From Candidatus Helarchaeota archaeon (GTDB lineage: Archaea > Asgardarchaeota > Lokiarchaeia > Helarchaeales > RDOG01), in NCBI GenBank assembly GCA_019058315.1, contig JAHPZH010000001.1:1253432-1317431 (forward strand): a DNA stretch of 64,000 bases, written 5' to 3'. The notes beneath the pieces were generated by a model. The model saw only the letters and a list, made by a program, of their open reading frames with translations. It did no database searches and was not told the DNA's origin. Shown here in pieces: positions 25,650 to 34,549 of the stretch. A program made the position numbers and the translations under genes. The number at the start of each line of letters is the position of its first letter. Within the stretch, counting starts at the first letter, position 1.

Positions 25650-26672
25650 TTATTTATAACGTTCTTCAATAACCTTTATTACTTTACCTCTAAATTCTGA
25701 AATCTTATTATATCCTTGTTTATACATTATCTTTTTTAATTCATTGGATATACTATTAAAGCATTCTACAGGATTTTTATAATAAGAAATTGCAGAACCT
25801 ATTTGTACACACTCTACACCTAATAATAAAAATCTCATTACGTCCTCTGCATTTCGAATTCCGCCTACACCTATAACGGGAATATTTGACCTGTTATTTT
25901 TTCGTAAATATAGAATAATATCAGCTAATTTCTTTTGAGCAATACACCTAATCGAAGGTCCAGATTGTCCCCCAAAATAATTAGCAAGAACTGGCATTTC
26001 TAAATAGGGATCAATTTCAAGAGCTTGAACTGTATTTATAGCAGATATTCCATCAATTCCGTTGGATATAGCTATTTTAACAAATTCAGTAATGTCTGTG
26101 ACATTAGGAGATAATTTAATAATAAATTTTGTATTGTTCTTCTTAATTTTCTTCAAATCTTTTAAAATCTGATCTGTTTTGTCTGGCATTTGACCAATTA
26201 TTAATTTGCGTGATTTAGGATCAGAGTGAGGACATGAGATATTTAATTCAAATATTTTTACACCTACATCTTGAAAACTACCGATAATTGTGCTAAATTC
26301 TTCTTCGTTTCCACCCCAAACACTGATTATTAACGGAATTTTATTAAAATCAATATTATATTCTTTTATATTTTTAACAAATTTCTGGTAACCTGGATTT
26401 GGAAGACCCACTGCATTAACAAAAACATTTTCCATTGGTTTTATGACAATAGGATTTACATAACCTTCTTTCGGTTTAAAACCAATGGATTTCGAAATTA
26501 CAGCACCTGCACCTGCTTTAAGTATTTGCATTAATGATTCAAGTGAAACTCCTAAAATTCCAGAAGCTAATATTAGTGGATTCTTTAATTTCAAATCAAA
26601 TAAGTCTATTGAAGTATCTATAGCCTTAATTTCTTTAGCATCATCTTTTTTTTGAAATTGAATTTTAATCAT
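25650..26672 (-). CDS. pyrD: Dihydroorotate dehydrogenase class 1B catalytic subunit
   Basis: 340 residues, TIM-barrel FMN enzyme. NPLILASGIL, the active-site Cys147 in NISCPHS, KLSPNVTD and VIGVGGIRNAEDVMRFLLLG with QIGSA mark class 1 DHODH; Cys as base separates it from class 2, which uses Ser. It oxidises dihydroorotate to orotate in pyrimidine synthesis, with electrons leaving through the PyrK-like subunit encoded 17 bp downstream. The first 20 residues (IKIQFQKKDDAKEIK) are an extra leader before the usual start. No other pyr gene is in the window. Confidence 0.92.
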   Translation of the reverse strand: MIKIQFQKKDDAKEIKAIDTSIDLFDLKLKNPLILASGILGVSLESLMQILKAGAGAVISKSIGFKPKEGYVNPIVIKPMENVFVNAVGLPNPGYQKFVKNIKEYNIDFNKIPLIISVWGGNEEEFSTIIGSFQDVGVKIFELNISCPHSDPKSRKLIIGQMPDKTDQILKDLKKIKKNNTKFIIKLSPNVTDITEFVKIAISNGIDGISAINTVQALEIDPYLEMPVLANYFGGQSGPSIRCIAQKKLADIILYLRKNNRSNIPVIGVGGIRNAEDVMRFLLLGVECVQIGSAISYYKNPVECFNSISNELKKIMYKQGYNKISEFRGKVIKVIEERYK

Positions 26673-26769
26673 CTAAATATTTTTTAATAATTTGTTGAAC
26701 TTTCAGATATTAATTTTATCAGTATTAATTTTCAAAAAATTTATAATATTATTGAAGGAAGTGAATAAT

Positions 26770-27126
26770 ATGTTAAAGATTCTAATTAACGTATGGTATC
26801 CAATTGAGAAAAGTAATGAAGTTGTGGAAAAATTCATTGAAGTTGAAAAGTTTTATCCTATAAATTCGCCTTTAATAAAACCTTTAACAACATGGGAATC
26901 ATGGGCAACTAAAACTGGTATAAAGGGAACAGGTATATTTAAAGTGATAAAAGGGAAATTTAAGGATACTTTAAATTTTTTTATTAGACGCTTGAGCATG
27001 TACGCGCAAGATATCGAGGGATATACCTTTGAAATAGCCGCATCATTACCGAGTAAGAAAGGAAAAACATTAATAGGGAAAGATTTATCTGAATTTTTAA
27101 TTCCGGAGGATAAAAATGGAACTTAA
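26770..27126 (+). CDS. Small alpha/beta protein of unknown function upstream of an MBL-fold gene
   Basis: 118 residues from ATG 26770, chosen because GAAGGAAGTG lies just upstream; the frame is open back to 26692. It starts MLKILINVWYPIEKSNEVVEKF, a beta-alpha unit, and continues with VEKFYPINSP, IFKVIKGKF and EIAASLPSKKGKT, suggesting a ferredoxin-like or dimeric alpha/beta barrel fold with ligand unknown. Its last 11 bp overlap the following metallo-beta-lactamase gene, so they form an operon. Base use is AT-rich like the chromosome, unlike its partner. I do not recognise the family. Confidence 0.65.
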   Translation: MLKILINVWYPIEKSNEVVEKFIEVEKFYPINSPLIKPLTTWESWATKTGIKGTGIFKVIKGKFKDTLNFFIRRLSMYAQDIEGYTFEIAASLPSKKGKTLIGKDLSEFLIPEDKNGT

Positions 27127-28066
27127 AGAGATAGCAAAGGATATATATGCTTGTTTGCAGGAAGATAGGGGATTTGGATGGAATAACGCTGGGTTCGTGA
27201 ATCTAGGTGGAGGGTTGGCTATTGACACATTTTATGATTTGAACCTTACTAGGCAGATGATCAAGCTCTATAAAACTATATCACCTGAACCAGCACAACG
27301 ACTCGTGAATACCCATCACAATGGAGATCATACTTGGGGTAATCAGCTTTTTAAAGACGCTGAGATTATCGCACACCGCCTCTGTGCTGAAAAAATGAAA
27401 GAAGAAAAGAAGATTAACTTACCAGCATTCTTACTGTCAGGGCAACAAAACCCTAAGGCTTTTCCATCAAAATTGAAGCCGTTTATAGATGCTATGAGTG
27501 AGTTTGACTTTTCTGGGATTGAAATTACACTGCCAAATCACTTATTCGAAGATAAGTTAGATCTTGATCTAGATGGCTATCCTTGCCAACTCATTTATGT
27601 TGGCCCAGCACACACTCCAGGTGATATAATTGTATATCTTCCCGAGCATAGTATCATCTTTGCCGGTGATATTGTCTTCAGGCAATGCACGCCAGTTGGT
27701 TGGGAAGGCACACATGCTAAGTGGATTGAAGCGTTAGATCTTGTGTTATCCTTTGAGCCCGAGGTTGTTGTCCCTGGACATGGCCCACTCTGTGGTGTCG
27801 AAGGAGTGAAGGAGCTACGAGGGTACTTTGAGTTCGTCTATTCCGAGGCTAAGCGTTTCTTTGATGAGGGCCTTGACCCTCTTGAGGCATCGAAGAAAAT
27901 CGATCTTGGATCTTATACAAAATGGAATGAACCCGAACGACTATTCTTTAATGTTAATAGAGCTTATCGCGAGTTCCGGAATGTAGAACCATGGGATGCA
28001 CCCTATAACGCAATAAATCTTTTCCTTAAATGTCAGGAGTTGCGGGTTCACTGGGATGGAAAATAA
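27116..28066 (+). CDS. Metallo-beta-lactamase-fold hydrolase, probably acquired
   Basis: 316 residues. The metal motif is HHNGDH (67-72), a variant of HxHxDH with Asn at the third position. GPAHTPGD gives the next His, FAGDIVF the bridging Asp and PGHGP a further metal ligand. The rest is of the glyoxalase II/lactamase-like class with a helical C-terminus, substrate unknown. By direct count the stretches 27781-27840 and 27841-27900 have 32/60 and 29/60 G+C, against roughly 30% around them, and codon choice follows (CTC, GAG, CCC). A hairpin plus T-run follows the stop. This suggests recent transfer, possibly from a bacterium. It overlaps the preceding gene by 11 bp. Confidence 0.88.
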   Translation: MELKEIAKDIYACLQEDRGFGWNNAGFVNLGGGLAIDTFYDLNLTRQMIKLYKTISPEPAQRLVNTHHNGDHTWGNQLFKDAEIIAHRLCAEKMKEEKKINLPAFLLSGQQNPKAFPSKLKPFIDAMSEFDFSGIEITLPNHLFEDKLDLDLDGYPCQLIYVGPAHTPGDIIVYLPEHSIIFAGDIVFRQCTPVGWEGTHAKWIEALDLVLSFEPEVVVPGHGPLCGVEGVKELRGYFEFVYSEAKRFFDEGLDPLEASKKIDLGSYTKWNEPERLFFNVNRAYREFRNVEPWDAPYNAINLFLKCQELRVHWDGK

Positions 28067-28095
28067 AATGATTTACATTATAACAATAAAATAAT

Positions 28096-28117
28096 AATAA
28101 GGATTTTCTTATTTTTT
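28096..28117 (+). terminator. Hairpin plus T-run terminator after the MBL-fold gene
   Basis: AATAAG and CTTATT form a 6 bp stem around GATTTT, and the 3-prime arm runs directly into a T-tract (TTTTTT). It begins 30 bases after the stop codon and has the layout of a bacterial intrinsic terminator, in keeping with a transferred gene. Confidence 0.45.
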
Positions 28118-28179
28118 GTAATTAGAGGATTTAGTTGAAAAAAATTTAAAAATTATCTATACTTTGTCGAAACGGTTTA

Positions 28180-28851
28180 ATGAAAATGATGCTTTTTGAT
28201 TTTCATATACATAGTGAATGGTCAGACGGGGACAATAGTTTAGAGGAAATTATGAAAGCAGCTAAGGATAAAGGATTAGAAATTATTGGAATTAATGACC
28301 ATTTGTCCAGTATAAAAGCATCCATACCACTGGAATCAGAAGCTTTACAAGATTATTTACTAGATATTCGAGAAATTAGTCAAACAATCGGAATAAAAGC
28401 TTTAGCGGGTTTAGAAATTGATATTTATCCACCAGATGATTTAGATATTGAAGTATTAAACAAGTATGATTATCTAATATTTGAAAATATTATGGGATTA
28501 CCAAAAATCAAAGCAATTTGTGAATTTTCTAAAAAAATTCAAGGACCTCTTATAGGTTTAGCACATACAGAATTGAGATATCCAGAGCCAATCTTTCGTA
28601 AAGTAATAAAACTTTTAGAAGATAACAATATATTCATCGAATTAAATGCAAATTACACACAAAATTATGAAGCTTCACATGATTTATTTAAAATAATCGC
28701 AGAATCTAAAATTGGGATTTCAATTGGATCTGATTCTCATTCAATAAAAACTCTTGGATTATTTAATTATGCTATTGAATTTTTAGAAAATTTTAAAATA
28801 AATATAGAAGATCGGCTTGTGCTTTTAAAAAAATTTAAAACAGGTCCTTAA
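28180..28851 (+). CDS. PHP-domain metal-dependent phosphoesterase
   Basis: 223 residues. FDFHIHSEWSDG (6-17) gives the first two metal His (9, 11) and Asp. GINDH and GLEIDIYPP supply the next ligands, and the C-terminal SIGSDSHSIKTLG the final Asp-His pair. These are the four motifs of the PHP family (histidinol phosphatase, TrpH-like and DNA polymerase editing domains). As a stand-alone PHP it is probably a small-molecule phosphatase or nuclease; no histidine genes are nearby. Starts at ATG 28180, with alternative ATG three codons later. The next gene begins 2 bp after the stop, so both are one operon. Confidence 0.88.
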   Translation: MKMMLFDFHIHSEWSDGDNSLEEIMKAAKDKGLEIIGINDHLSSIKASIPLESEALQDYLLDIREISQTIGIKALAGLEIDIYPPDDLDIEVLNKYDYLIFENIMGLPKIKAICEFSKKIQGPLIGLAHTELRYPEPIFRKVIKLLEDNNIFIELNANYTQNYEASHDLFKIIAESKIGISIGSDSHSIKTLGLFNYAIEFLENFKINIEDRLVLLKKFKTGP

Positions 28852-28853
28852 AA

Positions 28854-29978
28854 GTGCCTAAGAAAAAAAAGAAACGAATGAGTCTTGAAAATCTAAAGGA
28901 TTTAGAAGCTGAGCCAGAAAAAATTCCAAAAGTTAATAAAATACCTCAAAAACCCACTGAATCCAAATCTATAATTCAAGAAAAATCACCTTCTAATGAA
29001 CTGGTAAATGAAGAATTAGAGAAGCTATTTGAACAATTGAATAAATGGAAAATTGCGCGTCGAGTTAATTCTGATATGCAGATGCAATATAGAGATACGG
29101 TGCGCGAATGTAAAGAAATAAGAGAAGATCTAAAAAAGGAAATTGCAGATATCAGAACAGTTGCGAATACTGCGAAAAATCAGCGGGATAAGATAAATGA
29201 AAAAGTAAATGAACTAAAAAAGCAAAGAAGCGAGGCAAATGAGAAAATAAAGGAATACAAAAATAAACGAGATGAAAAATGGACTGAAGTTAAACAAATT
29301 AGAGAACAATTTCGAAATATGATCAATCAAAAAAAGGACTTACGTGAAAAATTATTCAAAGCTAAACAATTATCCCAAATCATTGAATCATTAGATTGGG
29401 AATTACAGACTGTTTCTATGGATTGGGAAAAAGAGTGCGAATTAATGGATCAAATTGAAGATATGTTTCACCAATTTGAACAAATTAAAGAGGTTAAAAA
29501 ATTTAAAGATATATCAAACATATTGGATAATTATTCAAGTCAACTTGATAAATTAAGAACGGAAGCAAATCAATATCACCAATTAATGTTAGATTTTGTT
29601 GAAGAATCAAATTTCATTCATAATCAAATTTTAGAGTCAGTTAACGAGTCCGATCAATATCATTCGGAAATGATTACAAATTTTGAAAAGACTAGCAAGC
29701 TTCAGATTCAAGAAGAAGAAGCACATCAAAACATGATGAATGCAGTTCAAGAATTAAATCTATTGAAAAAAGGAGAACAAGAAATCGAAAAGGAACTCCA
29801 AATAGTAAGAAAAAAGCTTGGTAAATTACGAGAAAAAGAGGAGGCATTGAAATCTAAAGAAACCAAAAAAATTCTAGATGAGAAAGCCCAAAAAATATTA
29901 AAGAAATATAAAGCTGGTCAAAAATTAACGATTAATGAATTTCGAATTTTGATGAGAACTGATAAATTGAAAGAATAA
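28854..29978 (+). CDS. Long coiled-coil protein (COG1340-like)
   Basis: 374 residues from a GTG start two bases after the previous stop. A basic N-terminus (PKKKKKRMS) leads to almost continuous helix from about 50 to 350. Strong heptads appear in RDTVRECKEIREDLKKEI, NEKVNELKKQRSEANEKI and KKLGKLREKEEALKSKE. The end reads KAGQKLTINEFRILMRTDKLKE, a short conserved cap. This pattern matches the archaeal coiled-coil family often annotated COG1340, with no known enzymatic activity. It has no TM segment. A cytoplasmic scaffold or chromosome-associated role is possible. Cotranscribed with the PHP gene and, after a 118 bp gap, followed by elp3. Confidence 0.75.
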   Translation: MPKKKKKRMSLENLKDLEAEPEKIPKVNKIPQKPTESKSIIQEKSPSNELVNEELEKLFEQLNKWKIARRVNSDMQMQYRDTVRECKEIREDLKKEIADIRTVANTAKNQRDKINEKVNELKKQRSEANEKIKEYKNKRDEKWTEVKQIREQFRNMINQKKDLREKLFKAKQLSQIIESLDWELQTVSMDWEKECELMDQIEDMFHQFEQIKEVKKFKDISNILDNYSSQLDKLRTEANQYHQLMLDFVEESNFIHNQILESVNESDQYHSEMITNFEKTSKLQIQEEEAHQNMMNAVQELNLLKKGEQEIEKELQIVRKKLGKLREKEEALKSKETKKILDEKAQKILKKYKAGQKLTINEFRILMRTDKLKE

Positions 29979-30096
29979 ATAATTTCTTATTAAATACTAA
30001 TAAGATTTAGTTTTTTTATTACTCAAAGTCAAATAATGTTAAAAGTTTTTATTTTCGTACATTACTAAAGTCTTGATTACCTTTCGGTGAACTTGA

Positions 30097-31680
30097 GTGG
30101 AAAATTTTGCCAGAATGATAATAGATGAAATAAAAAGTGGAAGAATAAAAAATAAAAAAGATTTAGAAAGGCGAAAGAGGAATATATGCCATAAAAATAA
30201 GCTTTCTAAAGTTTTTAGTAATGCTGATATATTAAATTTTGCTAATGATGAAGAACGAGAAGAAATAATACACTTATTATTGAAACGACCTATCCGCACA
30301 ATTAGTGGAGTTGCTGTTGTAGCAATTATGAGCAAACCACAACCATGTCCGCATGGTAAATGTTTATATTGTCCAGGAGGTCCAGAATTTGGCAGCCCAC
30401 AAAGCTATACAGGTCTAGAACCTGCAGCTTTACGTTCCATTCAAAATGATTTTGATCCTTATAAACAAGTTTCTGCACGTCTTCGACAATTAAGTGCTAT
30501 TGGTCACCCAATTGATAAAATTGATCTTATTATTATGGGAGGAACATTTCCAAGTTTCCCAGAAGCTTATCAAAATTGGTTTATTAAAAGATCATTAGAT
30601 GCAATTAATCAAATCGATTCAAAAAATTTGCAACATGCTCTTAAAATAGCTGAAACTGCAAAAAACCGTCTAATTGGTATGACCATCGAAACTAGACCAG
30701 ATTATTGTTCACAAGATCAAATAAATATGTTATTAGAATATGGTACTACTCGAGTTGAAATTGGTGTACAAAATTTAGATGACCAAATATATAAGAAAGT
30801 AAAAAGAGGACATACAGTAAAAGATGTTGAAAATGCTTTCCAATTATTAAGAGATAATTCTTTGAAAATTACTGCTCATATGATGCCATTTTTACCCGGA
30901 TCTTCTTTTGAGAAAGATTTAGCTGCATTTAATACTTTATTTTATGATGATCGTTTCAAACCTGACGAATTAAAGATTTATCCTACACAAGTAATTGAAG
31001 GGACGGAATTATATGATATGTGGAAAAATGGGGATTATAAAGCTGCTACTGATGAAGAAGTCATTGATCTCCTTGTCGAAGTTAAAAAAATTATTCCACC
31101 ATATGTAAGAATAAAGAGAATAATTAGAGACATCCCTGCATATAAAATTGTAGCAGGACCTAAAAAAAGTAATTTGCGAGAATTAGTCAAAAAAGAATTA
31201 GATAAAAAGGGTCTCAAGTGTAATTGTATACGTTGTAGAGAAGTCGGACATATGGAATATAAATATGGAATAAGACCAGATATAAAAAATATTAAATTAA
31301 AAAAATATGAATATAACGCATCAAATGGGAAGGAATTTTTCCTCTCATTTGAAGATATAGAACAAAATATTATCATAGGATTCCTAAGACTAAGGATTCC
31401 ATCAGAAGAGACTAAACGCAAAGAAATTAATGAAATCCCAACCGCTCTAGTAAGAGAACTTCATATCTATGGACCAATGTTAAAAATTGGAGAAAAATCA
31501 CTAGATGGATGGCAACATCAAGGATACGGACAAAATTTATTAAAAGAAGCTGAAGAAATAGCAAAAAACGAATTTGATCGTAATAAACTATTAGTTATAA
31601 GTGGAGCTGGAGCAAGAGAATATTATTATAAATTCGGATTTAAAAAAGATGGTCCCTTTGTATCTAAATTATTGAATTAA
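30097..31680 (+). CDS. elp3: Elp3, tRNA uridine-34 carboxymethylating radical SAM/GNAT enzyme
   Basis: 527 residues from GTG 30097. The radical SAM cluster motif CPHGKCLYC puts Cys at 84, 89 and 92; CPGGPEFGSPQSYTGLEPA follows, diagnostic for Elp3. TIETRPDYC and VEIGVQNLDD are core strands. The zinc motif (CNCIRCRE) precedes a C-terminal GNAT acetyltransferase domain (about 400-527) with HQGYGQNLLKEAE as acetyl-CoA binding loop. It builds cm5U at the wobble position of tRNA; archaea do this without Elp1/2. The 3-prime end overlaps the convergent aIF1A gene by 4 bp. Confidence 0.96.
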   Translation: MENFARMIIDEIKSGRIKNKKDLERRKRNICHKNKLSKVFSNADILNFANDEEREEIIHLLLKRPIRTISGVAVVAIMSKPQPCPHGKCLYCPGGPEFGSPQSYTGLEPAALRSIQNDFDPYKQVSARLRQLSAIGHPIDKIDLIIMGGTFPSFPEAYQNWFIKRSLDAINQIDSKNLQHALKIAETAKNRLIGMTIETRPDYCSQDQINMLLEYGTTRVEIGVQNLDDQIYKKVKRGHTVKDVENAFQLLRDNSLKITAHMMPFLPGSSFEKDLAAFNTLFYDDRFKPDELKIYPTQVIEGTELYDMWKNGDYKAATDEEVIDLLVEVKKIIPPYVRIKRIIRDIPAYKIVAGPKKSNLRELVKKELDKKGLKCNCIRCREVGHMEYKYGIRPDIKNIKLKKYEYNASNGKEFFLSFEDIEQNIIIGFLRLRIPSEETKRKEINEIPTALVRELHIYGPMLKIGEKSLDGWQHQGYGQNLLKEAEEIAKNEFDRNKLLVISGAGAREYYYKFGFKKDGPFVSKLLN

Positions 31681-32042
31681 TCGAATTCGATGGTTCCTGT
31701 TTTTAGATATCCTTGTTTTTGTAGCCAACGTGCTTGTGTCTTAGTATATCTTGTAATGATTTCTCCTCTTTCATCGCTTTGCATGTCAATCCAAGGTTCT
31801 ACAAGGACAACATCATCGATTCTAATCCACATTCGTTTGCGTATTTTCCCTCTAATCCGACAATTTCTAACTTTATCATCTTCACATTGAACTTTTAGCC
31901 AACCCCCACCTAATATTTGAATTACCCTTCCTAGAACTTGGCCCTCCACGGGGGTTTGAATTCGTCTAAAATAAGTAGTTTGGTCTGTTGGACCTGATGT
32001 TTTTTTCTTTTTTTTTGAACGTGCTTTCTTTTTTGGGGGCAA
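31677..32042 (-). CDS. eif1A: Translation initiation factor aIF1A
   Basis: 121 residues from TTG 32042. A Lys-rich N-terminal tail (PPKKKARSKKKKK) precedes an OB fold: EGQVLGRVIQILGGGWLKV, DDKVRNCRIRGKIRKRMWI and DDVVLVEPW are the family's core. GEIITRYTKTQARWLQKQGY is the C-terminal part. It binds the A site of the small ribosomal subunit during start selection. The basic tail is stronger than in most archaeal homologues. The gene is convergent with elp3 (4 bp overlap). A TTG start in an initiation-factor gene keeps initiation rate low, which may be regulatory. Confidence 0.96.
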   Translation of the reverse strand: MPPKKKARSKKKKKTSGPTDQTTYFRRIQTPVEGQVLGRVIQILGGGWLKVQCEDDKVRNCRIRGKIRKRMWIRIDDVVLVEPWIDMQSDERGEIITRYTKTQARWLQKQGYLKTGTIEFD

Positions 32043-32234
32043 GATAACTTCTCATTAAATATATTTTATATTGAATTTATTATATTAAAAAAATCTATAC
32101 TTAAAAATATGTAGGTGAATTGGGAATTTTGATTTGTAAATTTATAAAATATTTTTAATCTTTGATTTCTATAACTTTAATAGAAGACTAAATAGAGAAA
32201 TATATTCTCGTTTTGAGGATATAAATAATATATT

Positions 32235-32810
32235 TTAACCAATTCTTCCATCGAAATGGATATTGATTTCTAAAGTATTGTCTTCCCTTAAATTTGTATC
32301 TACTTTTGAAGTAAATAAACGATACCTTATATTCATTATATTAGATAGAAATTTGGTTAATGATTTTGTACAATTTGATAACAATATTTTTGCTATTTCG
32401 TTTTCATCAGTAATATGGTCAATTCTGTATTTTTCTTTTAAATATCTTAGAACATTTAATTCTTCAGCGTCAAAAATATAATATAAATCAATATCGGCAT
32501 CTACATTACTTTTACCTTTTTTAACTTCAACTTTCAAGTTTGAATCAAATGAAAATATTTCAGTCAAGAATTCTGTAAAAATATAAGACCCAGCGAATTC
32601 TAGAAAAGGTGAGATTAAATATGATCCCTTAATACTAACCCATTTCTGCCATATCGGGTGAAAACGTTCTAAATATGATTTTACTGCTATTTGATTATAA
32701 TTTGCCTCATTAACAATGGCTTTTTCTAGTCTACCTCCGGAAATTTCTAGGTTGCTTTCACTAATTATTCTTTCAACCATCGGAGAAAAATTTTGATGCA
32801 ATAAAATCAC
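32235..32810 (-). CDS. Protein of unknown function, 191 residues
   Basis: No family recognised. It looks alpha/beta: VERIISESNLEISGG, a Trp/His-rich helix (ERFHPIWQKWVSIKGS), a strand pair with NLKVEVKKGKSNVDADIDLYY, helices around 120-165 and a final strand pair ending INIHFDGRIG. There are no TM helices, signal peptide, cysteine clusters or nucleotide-binding loops. The alternation of acidic strand DADIDLYYIFD and helix could form a ligand pocket. It stands alone between aIF1A and the divergent SLOG gene, with 145-191 bp spacers, so it is likely monocistronic. Starting Met at 32810 or Met11 at 32780 are both possible. Confidence 0.55.
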   Translation of the reverse strand: MILLHQNFSPMVERIISESNLEISGGRLEKAIVNEANYNQIAVKSYLERFHPIWQKWVSIKGSYLISPFLEFAGSYIFTEFLTEIFSFDSNLKVEVKKGKSNVDADIDLYYIFDAEELNVLRYLKEKYRIDHITDENEIAKILLSNCTKSLTKFLSNIMNIRYRLFTSKVDTNLREDNTLEINIHFDGRIG

Positions 32811-32956
32811 ATTTCAATTTCTACAATTGATAATCATAACTTGAATAAAATTATTATCTTTTATTATTTCATTTCAATATTTACTTAATTAATTGTAGGT
32901 GCGAATATAATTTTCAATTCATTAAATATAAGCAAAAAATTAATATTTAAAAAAGA

Positions 32957-33448
32957 ATGTGTGAAAAAATGACTCAAATTGGCGTTATTGGTTCTGGATT
33001 TTTAGAAGATAAATCAATTTATAAAATTGCTTATGAGATTGGAAGAGAAATTGCACTTAATAATTTTATTCTAATTTGTGGTGGGAAAGGAGGTGTTATG
33101 GAAGCAGTTTGTAAAGGTGTCAAGGAAGTTAATGGATTAAGTGTAGGAATATTACCAAGTATTAATAAAAATGAGGCAAATGAATTTGTAACCATAAAAA
33201 TTCCTACAAATTTAGGAGAAGATAGAAATTATTTAGTTGTTCAGTCTTCAGAAATTGTTATTTGTATTGCAGGACAAGTAGGTACGAAAATGGAAGCTGA
33301 ATATACATTAAAACTAAAGAAACCCTTGATTACAATACCAAAAACAGGTGGTATTTCACTAAATATTACTAAAAAATATCCAGAATCTGTATATCCTGTA
33401 AAAAATGCTAAGGATGCTATTAAAAAAATTTTAGATTTGATTAAATAA
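32957..33448 (+). CDS. SLOG/LOG-like Rossmann protein (TIGR00725 type)
   Basis: 163 residues (or 159 from the second Met, which gives the cleaner start MTQIGVIGSG). IGVIGSGFLEDKS opens a Rossmann-like fold. ILICGGKGGVMEAVCKG is the phosphate-binding glycine-rich loop, and CIAGQVGTKMEAEYTL corresponds to the second conserved GxGTxxE-type motif of LOG/DprA-like proteins. Family members bind nucleotide-linked ligands; some hydrolyse cytokinin ribotides. The small size fits the TIGR00725 group, whose substrate is unknown. It stands divergent to the 191-residue unknown gene. Confidence 0.82.
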   Translation: MCEKMTQIGVIGSGFLEDKSIYKIAYEIGREIALNNFILICGGKGGVMEAVCKGVKEVNGLSVGILPSINKNEANEFVTIKIPTNLGEDRNYLVVQSSEIVICIAGQVGTKMEAEYTLKLKKPLITIPKTGGISLNITKKYPESVYPVKNAKDAIKKILDLIK

Positions 33449-33550
33449 AATTAAATTATAGATAATTTTAATTAGGAATTATTAAAACTATTAATTTACA
33501 ATATTTTAGAATTTGTAATATTTTAGAAAAACATTTATGAGGTGGCTGAT

Positions 33551-33880
33551 ATGGGTAAAAAAAAGACATTATTTAAAGGAGTAATGGAAGGAACGGCAAC
33601 AACATATTGGTATGGTTCCAATTTTGTTATCAAATTAGATAATCCTATAGAAGGCATTCCAGAGGAATTTGTTGTATATTCAAGTGCGATGGCAGGTAGT
33701 GGTGGAGGTTTTGGAGCTATGAAATCAATGAGAAAAATTATGGCAACTAATATTCGACCAGGAGACAAGATGATTGTTGAAGGAGAACTTATTGTAGAGT
33801 ATGAGGGAAAGGAACAACTTGAATTTGTTCGAATGGCAGCAGATCATATTTACAATGGAACTTTAAAATGTGGATTCTAA
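33551..33880 (+). CDS. Small beta-rich protein of unknown function with decayed copy downstream
   Basis: 109 residues from ATG 33551; GAGGTGG lies six to twelve bases upstream and excludes the GTG at 33542, which is part of it. The content is mostly strands: LFKGVMEGTATTYWYG, FVIKLDNPIEG, EFVVYSSAMAGSGGG, then NIRPGDKMIVEGELIVEYEG and EFVRMAADHIYNGTLKCGF. An OB-like or small beta barrel is plausible: the RPGDKMIVEGEL turn is typical of nucleic-acid-binding OB folds. I do not recognise the family. Sixty bases after its stop an in-frame relic of the same C-terminus is present (33939-34043), showing that a second copy once stood here. Confidence 0.65.
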   Translation: MGKKKTLFKGVMEGTATTYWYGSNFVIKLDNPIEGIPEEFVVYSSAMAGSGGGFGAMKSMRKIMATNIRPGDKMIVEGELIVEYEGKEQLEFVRMAADHIYNGTLKCGF

Positions 33881-33938
33881 GTTAAAAAGAATTTCCCTTA
33901 TTTTTTTATTTTAGGTAGGTTTCATTATATATTTATAA

Positions 33939-34043
33939 ATCATTCGTATAAAGACTGACCATGTCTCTAATGAGACCTTAAAATGTGGATATTTAGAACC
34001 GGTAGAATTTGAAAAAATTTTCCTTAAACACAACTCTGTTTAA
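33939..34043 (+). pseudogene. Decayed C-terminal copy of the preceding gene
   Basis: Reading in one frame from 33939 gives IIRIKTDHVSNETLKCGY followed by a 16-residue tail and TAA at 34041. The intact gene ends VRMAADHIYNGTLKCGF. Over 17 aligned codons without gaps, 10 residues are identical and some codons differ only silently (GAT/GAC, ACT/ACC), the mark of a coding ancestor. A stop at 33936 truncates the 5-prime side and no start or Shine-Dalgarno is present. The segment also holds a 5 bp hairpin (GTCTC-TAAT-GAGAC), probably incidental. Confidence 0.55.
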
Positions 34044-34053
34044 AAAATATATT

Positions 34054-34413
34054 TTAATTAAAATTTTTACGCCCACAGTATTCGCATACGGCTTCTTTTA
34101 GAGGAGCTTTGCAGAATTGACAAGTATAGTTTAATTCTTTAAGTGGATCTTTCTTTTTCCTTCTCCTAAATCTCGAAGTATAATATGTAGGAGTACTATA
34201 TGATTGAGAGGAGAAAGGTCTTGAAAAACTACTACCAAATTTAATTTTTAATATTATAATCGTTATAAAAACACCCGCCATTATTGCTGCAATAGTTATA
34301 AACGTTGTAGTTCCCCTATTGACATTATCTCTAAACCAAATTTCACTCAGTAAAGCAAATAGCCAAAATGCTCTGTCCATTTCATCTGGATCCATAAATA
34401 AAAAAAATAACAT
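34054..34413 (-). CDS. Small membrane protein with C-terminal zinc ribbon
   Basis: 119 residues. A hydrophobic N-terminus (13-27, possibly membrane-peripheral) and a clear TM helix at about 37-57 are followed by a Ser/Tyr-rich linker, a basic patch (RFRRRKKK) and a four-Cys ribbon (CQFCKAPLKEAVCEYCG). Positive charges after the TM place the ribbon in the cytosol. Such small TM-zinc-ribbon proteins are common in archaea and lack assigned function. It lies downstream of the decayed gene copy in convergent orientation. Confidence 0.7.
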   Translation of the reverse strand: MLFFLFMDPDEMDRAFWLFALLSEIWFRDNVNRGTTTFITIAAIMAGVFITIIILKIKFGSSFSRPFSSQSYSTPTYYTSRFRRRKKKDPLKELNYTCQFCKAPLKEAVCEYCGRKNFN

Positions 34414-34549
34414 ACTCCCACCTTTTGAAAAGGTTAACTAATTGTAATATAGATAATATAGAGTAAATACTACTATAAAATGATTTTTATCATTTTTTAG
34501 AATTTAGATGTTTTTATCGATAAAATTAAAAATAAAAATAAGAAATAAA

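Noticed and set aside
33963..33976. GTCTC-TAAT-GAGAC hairpin as a terminator or riboswitch
   Set aside because: Stem is only 5 bp, no T-run follows, and the bases are explained by the decayed coding copy.
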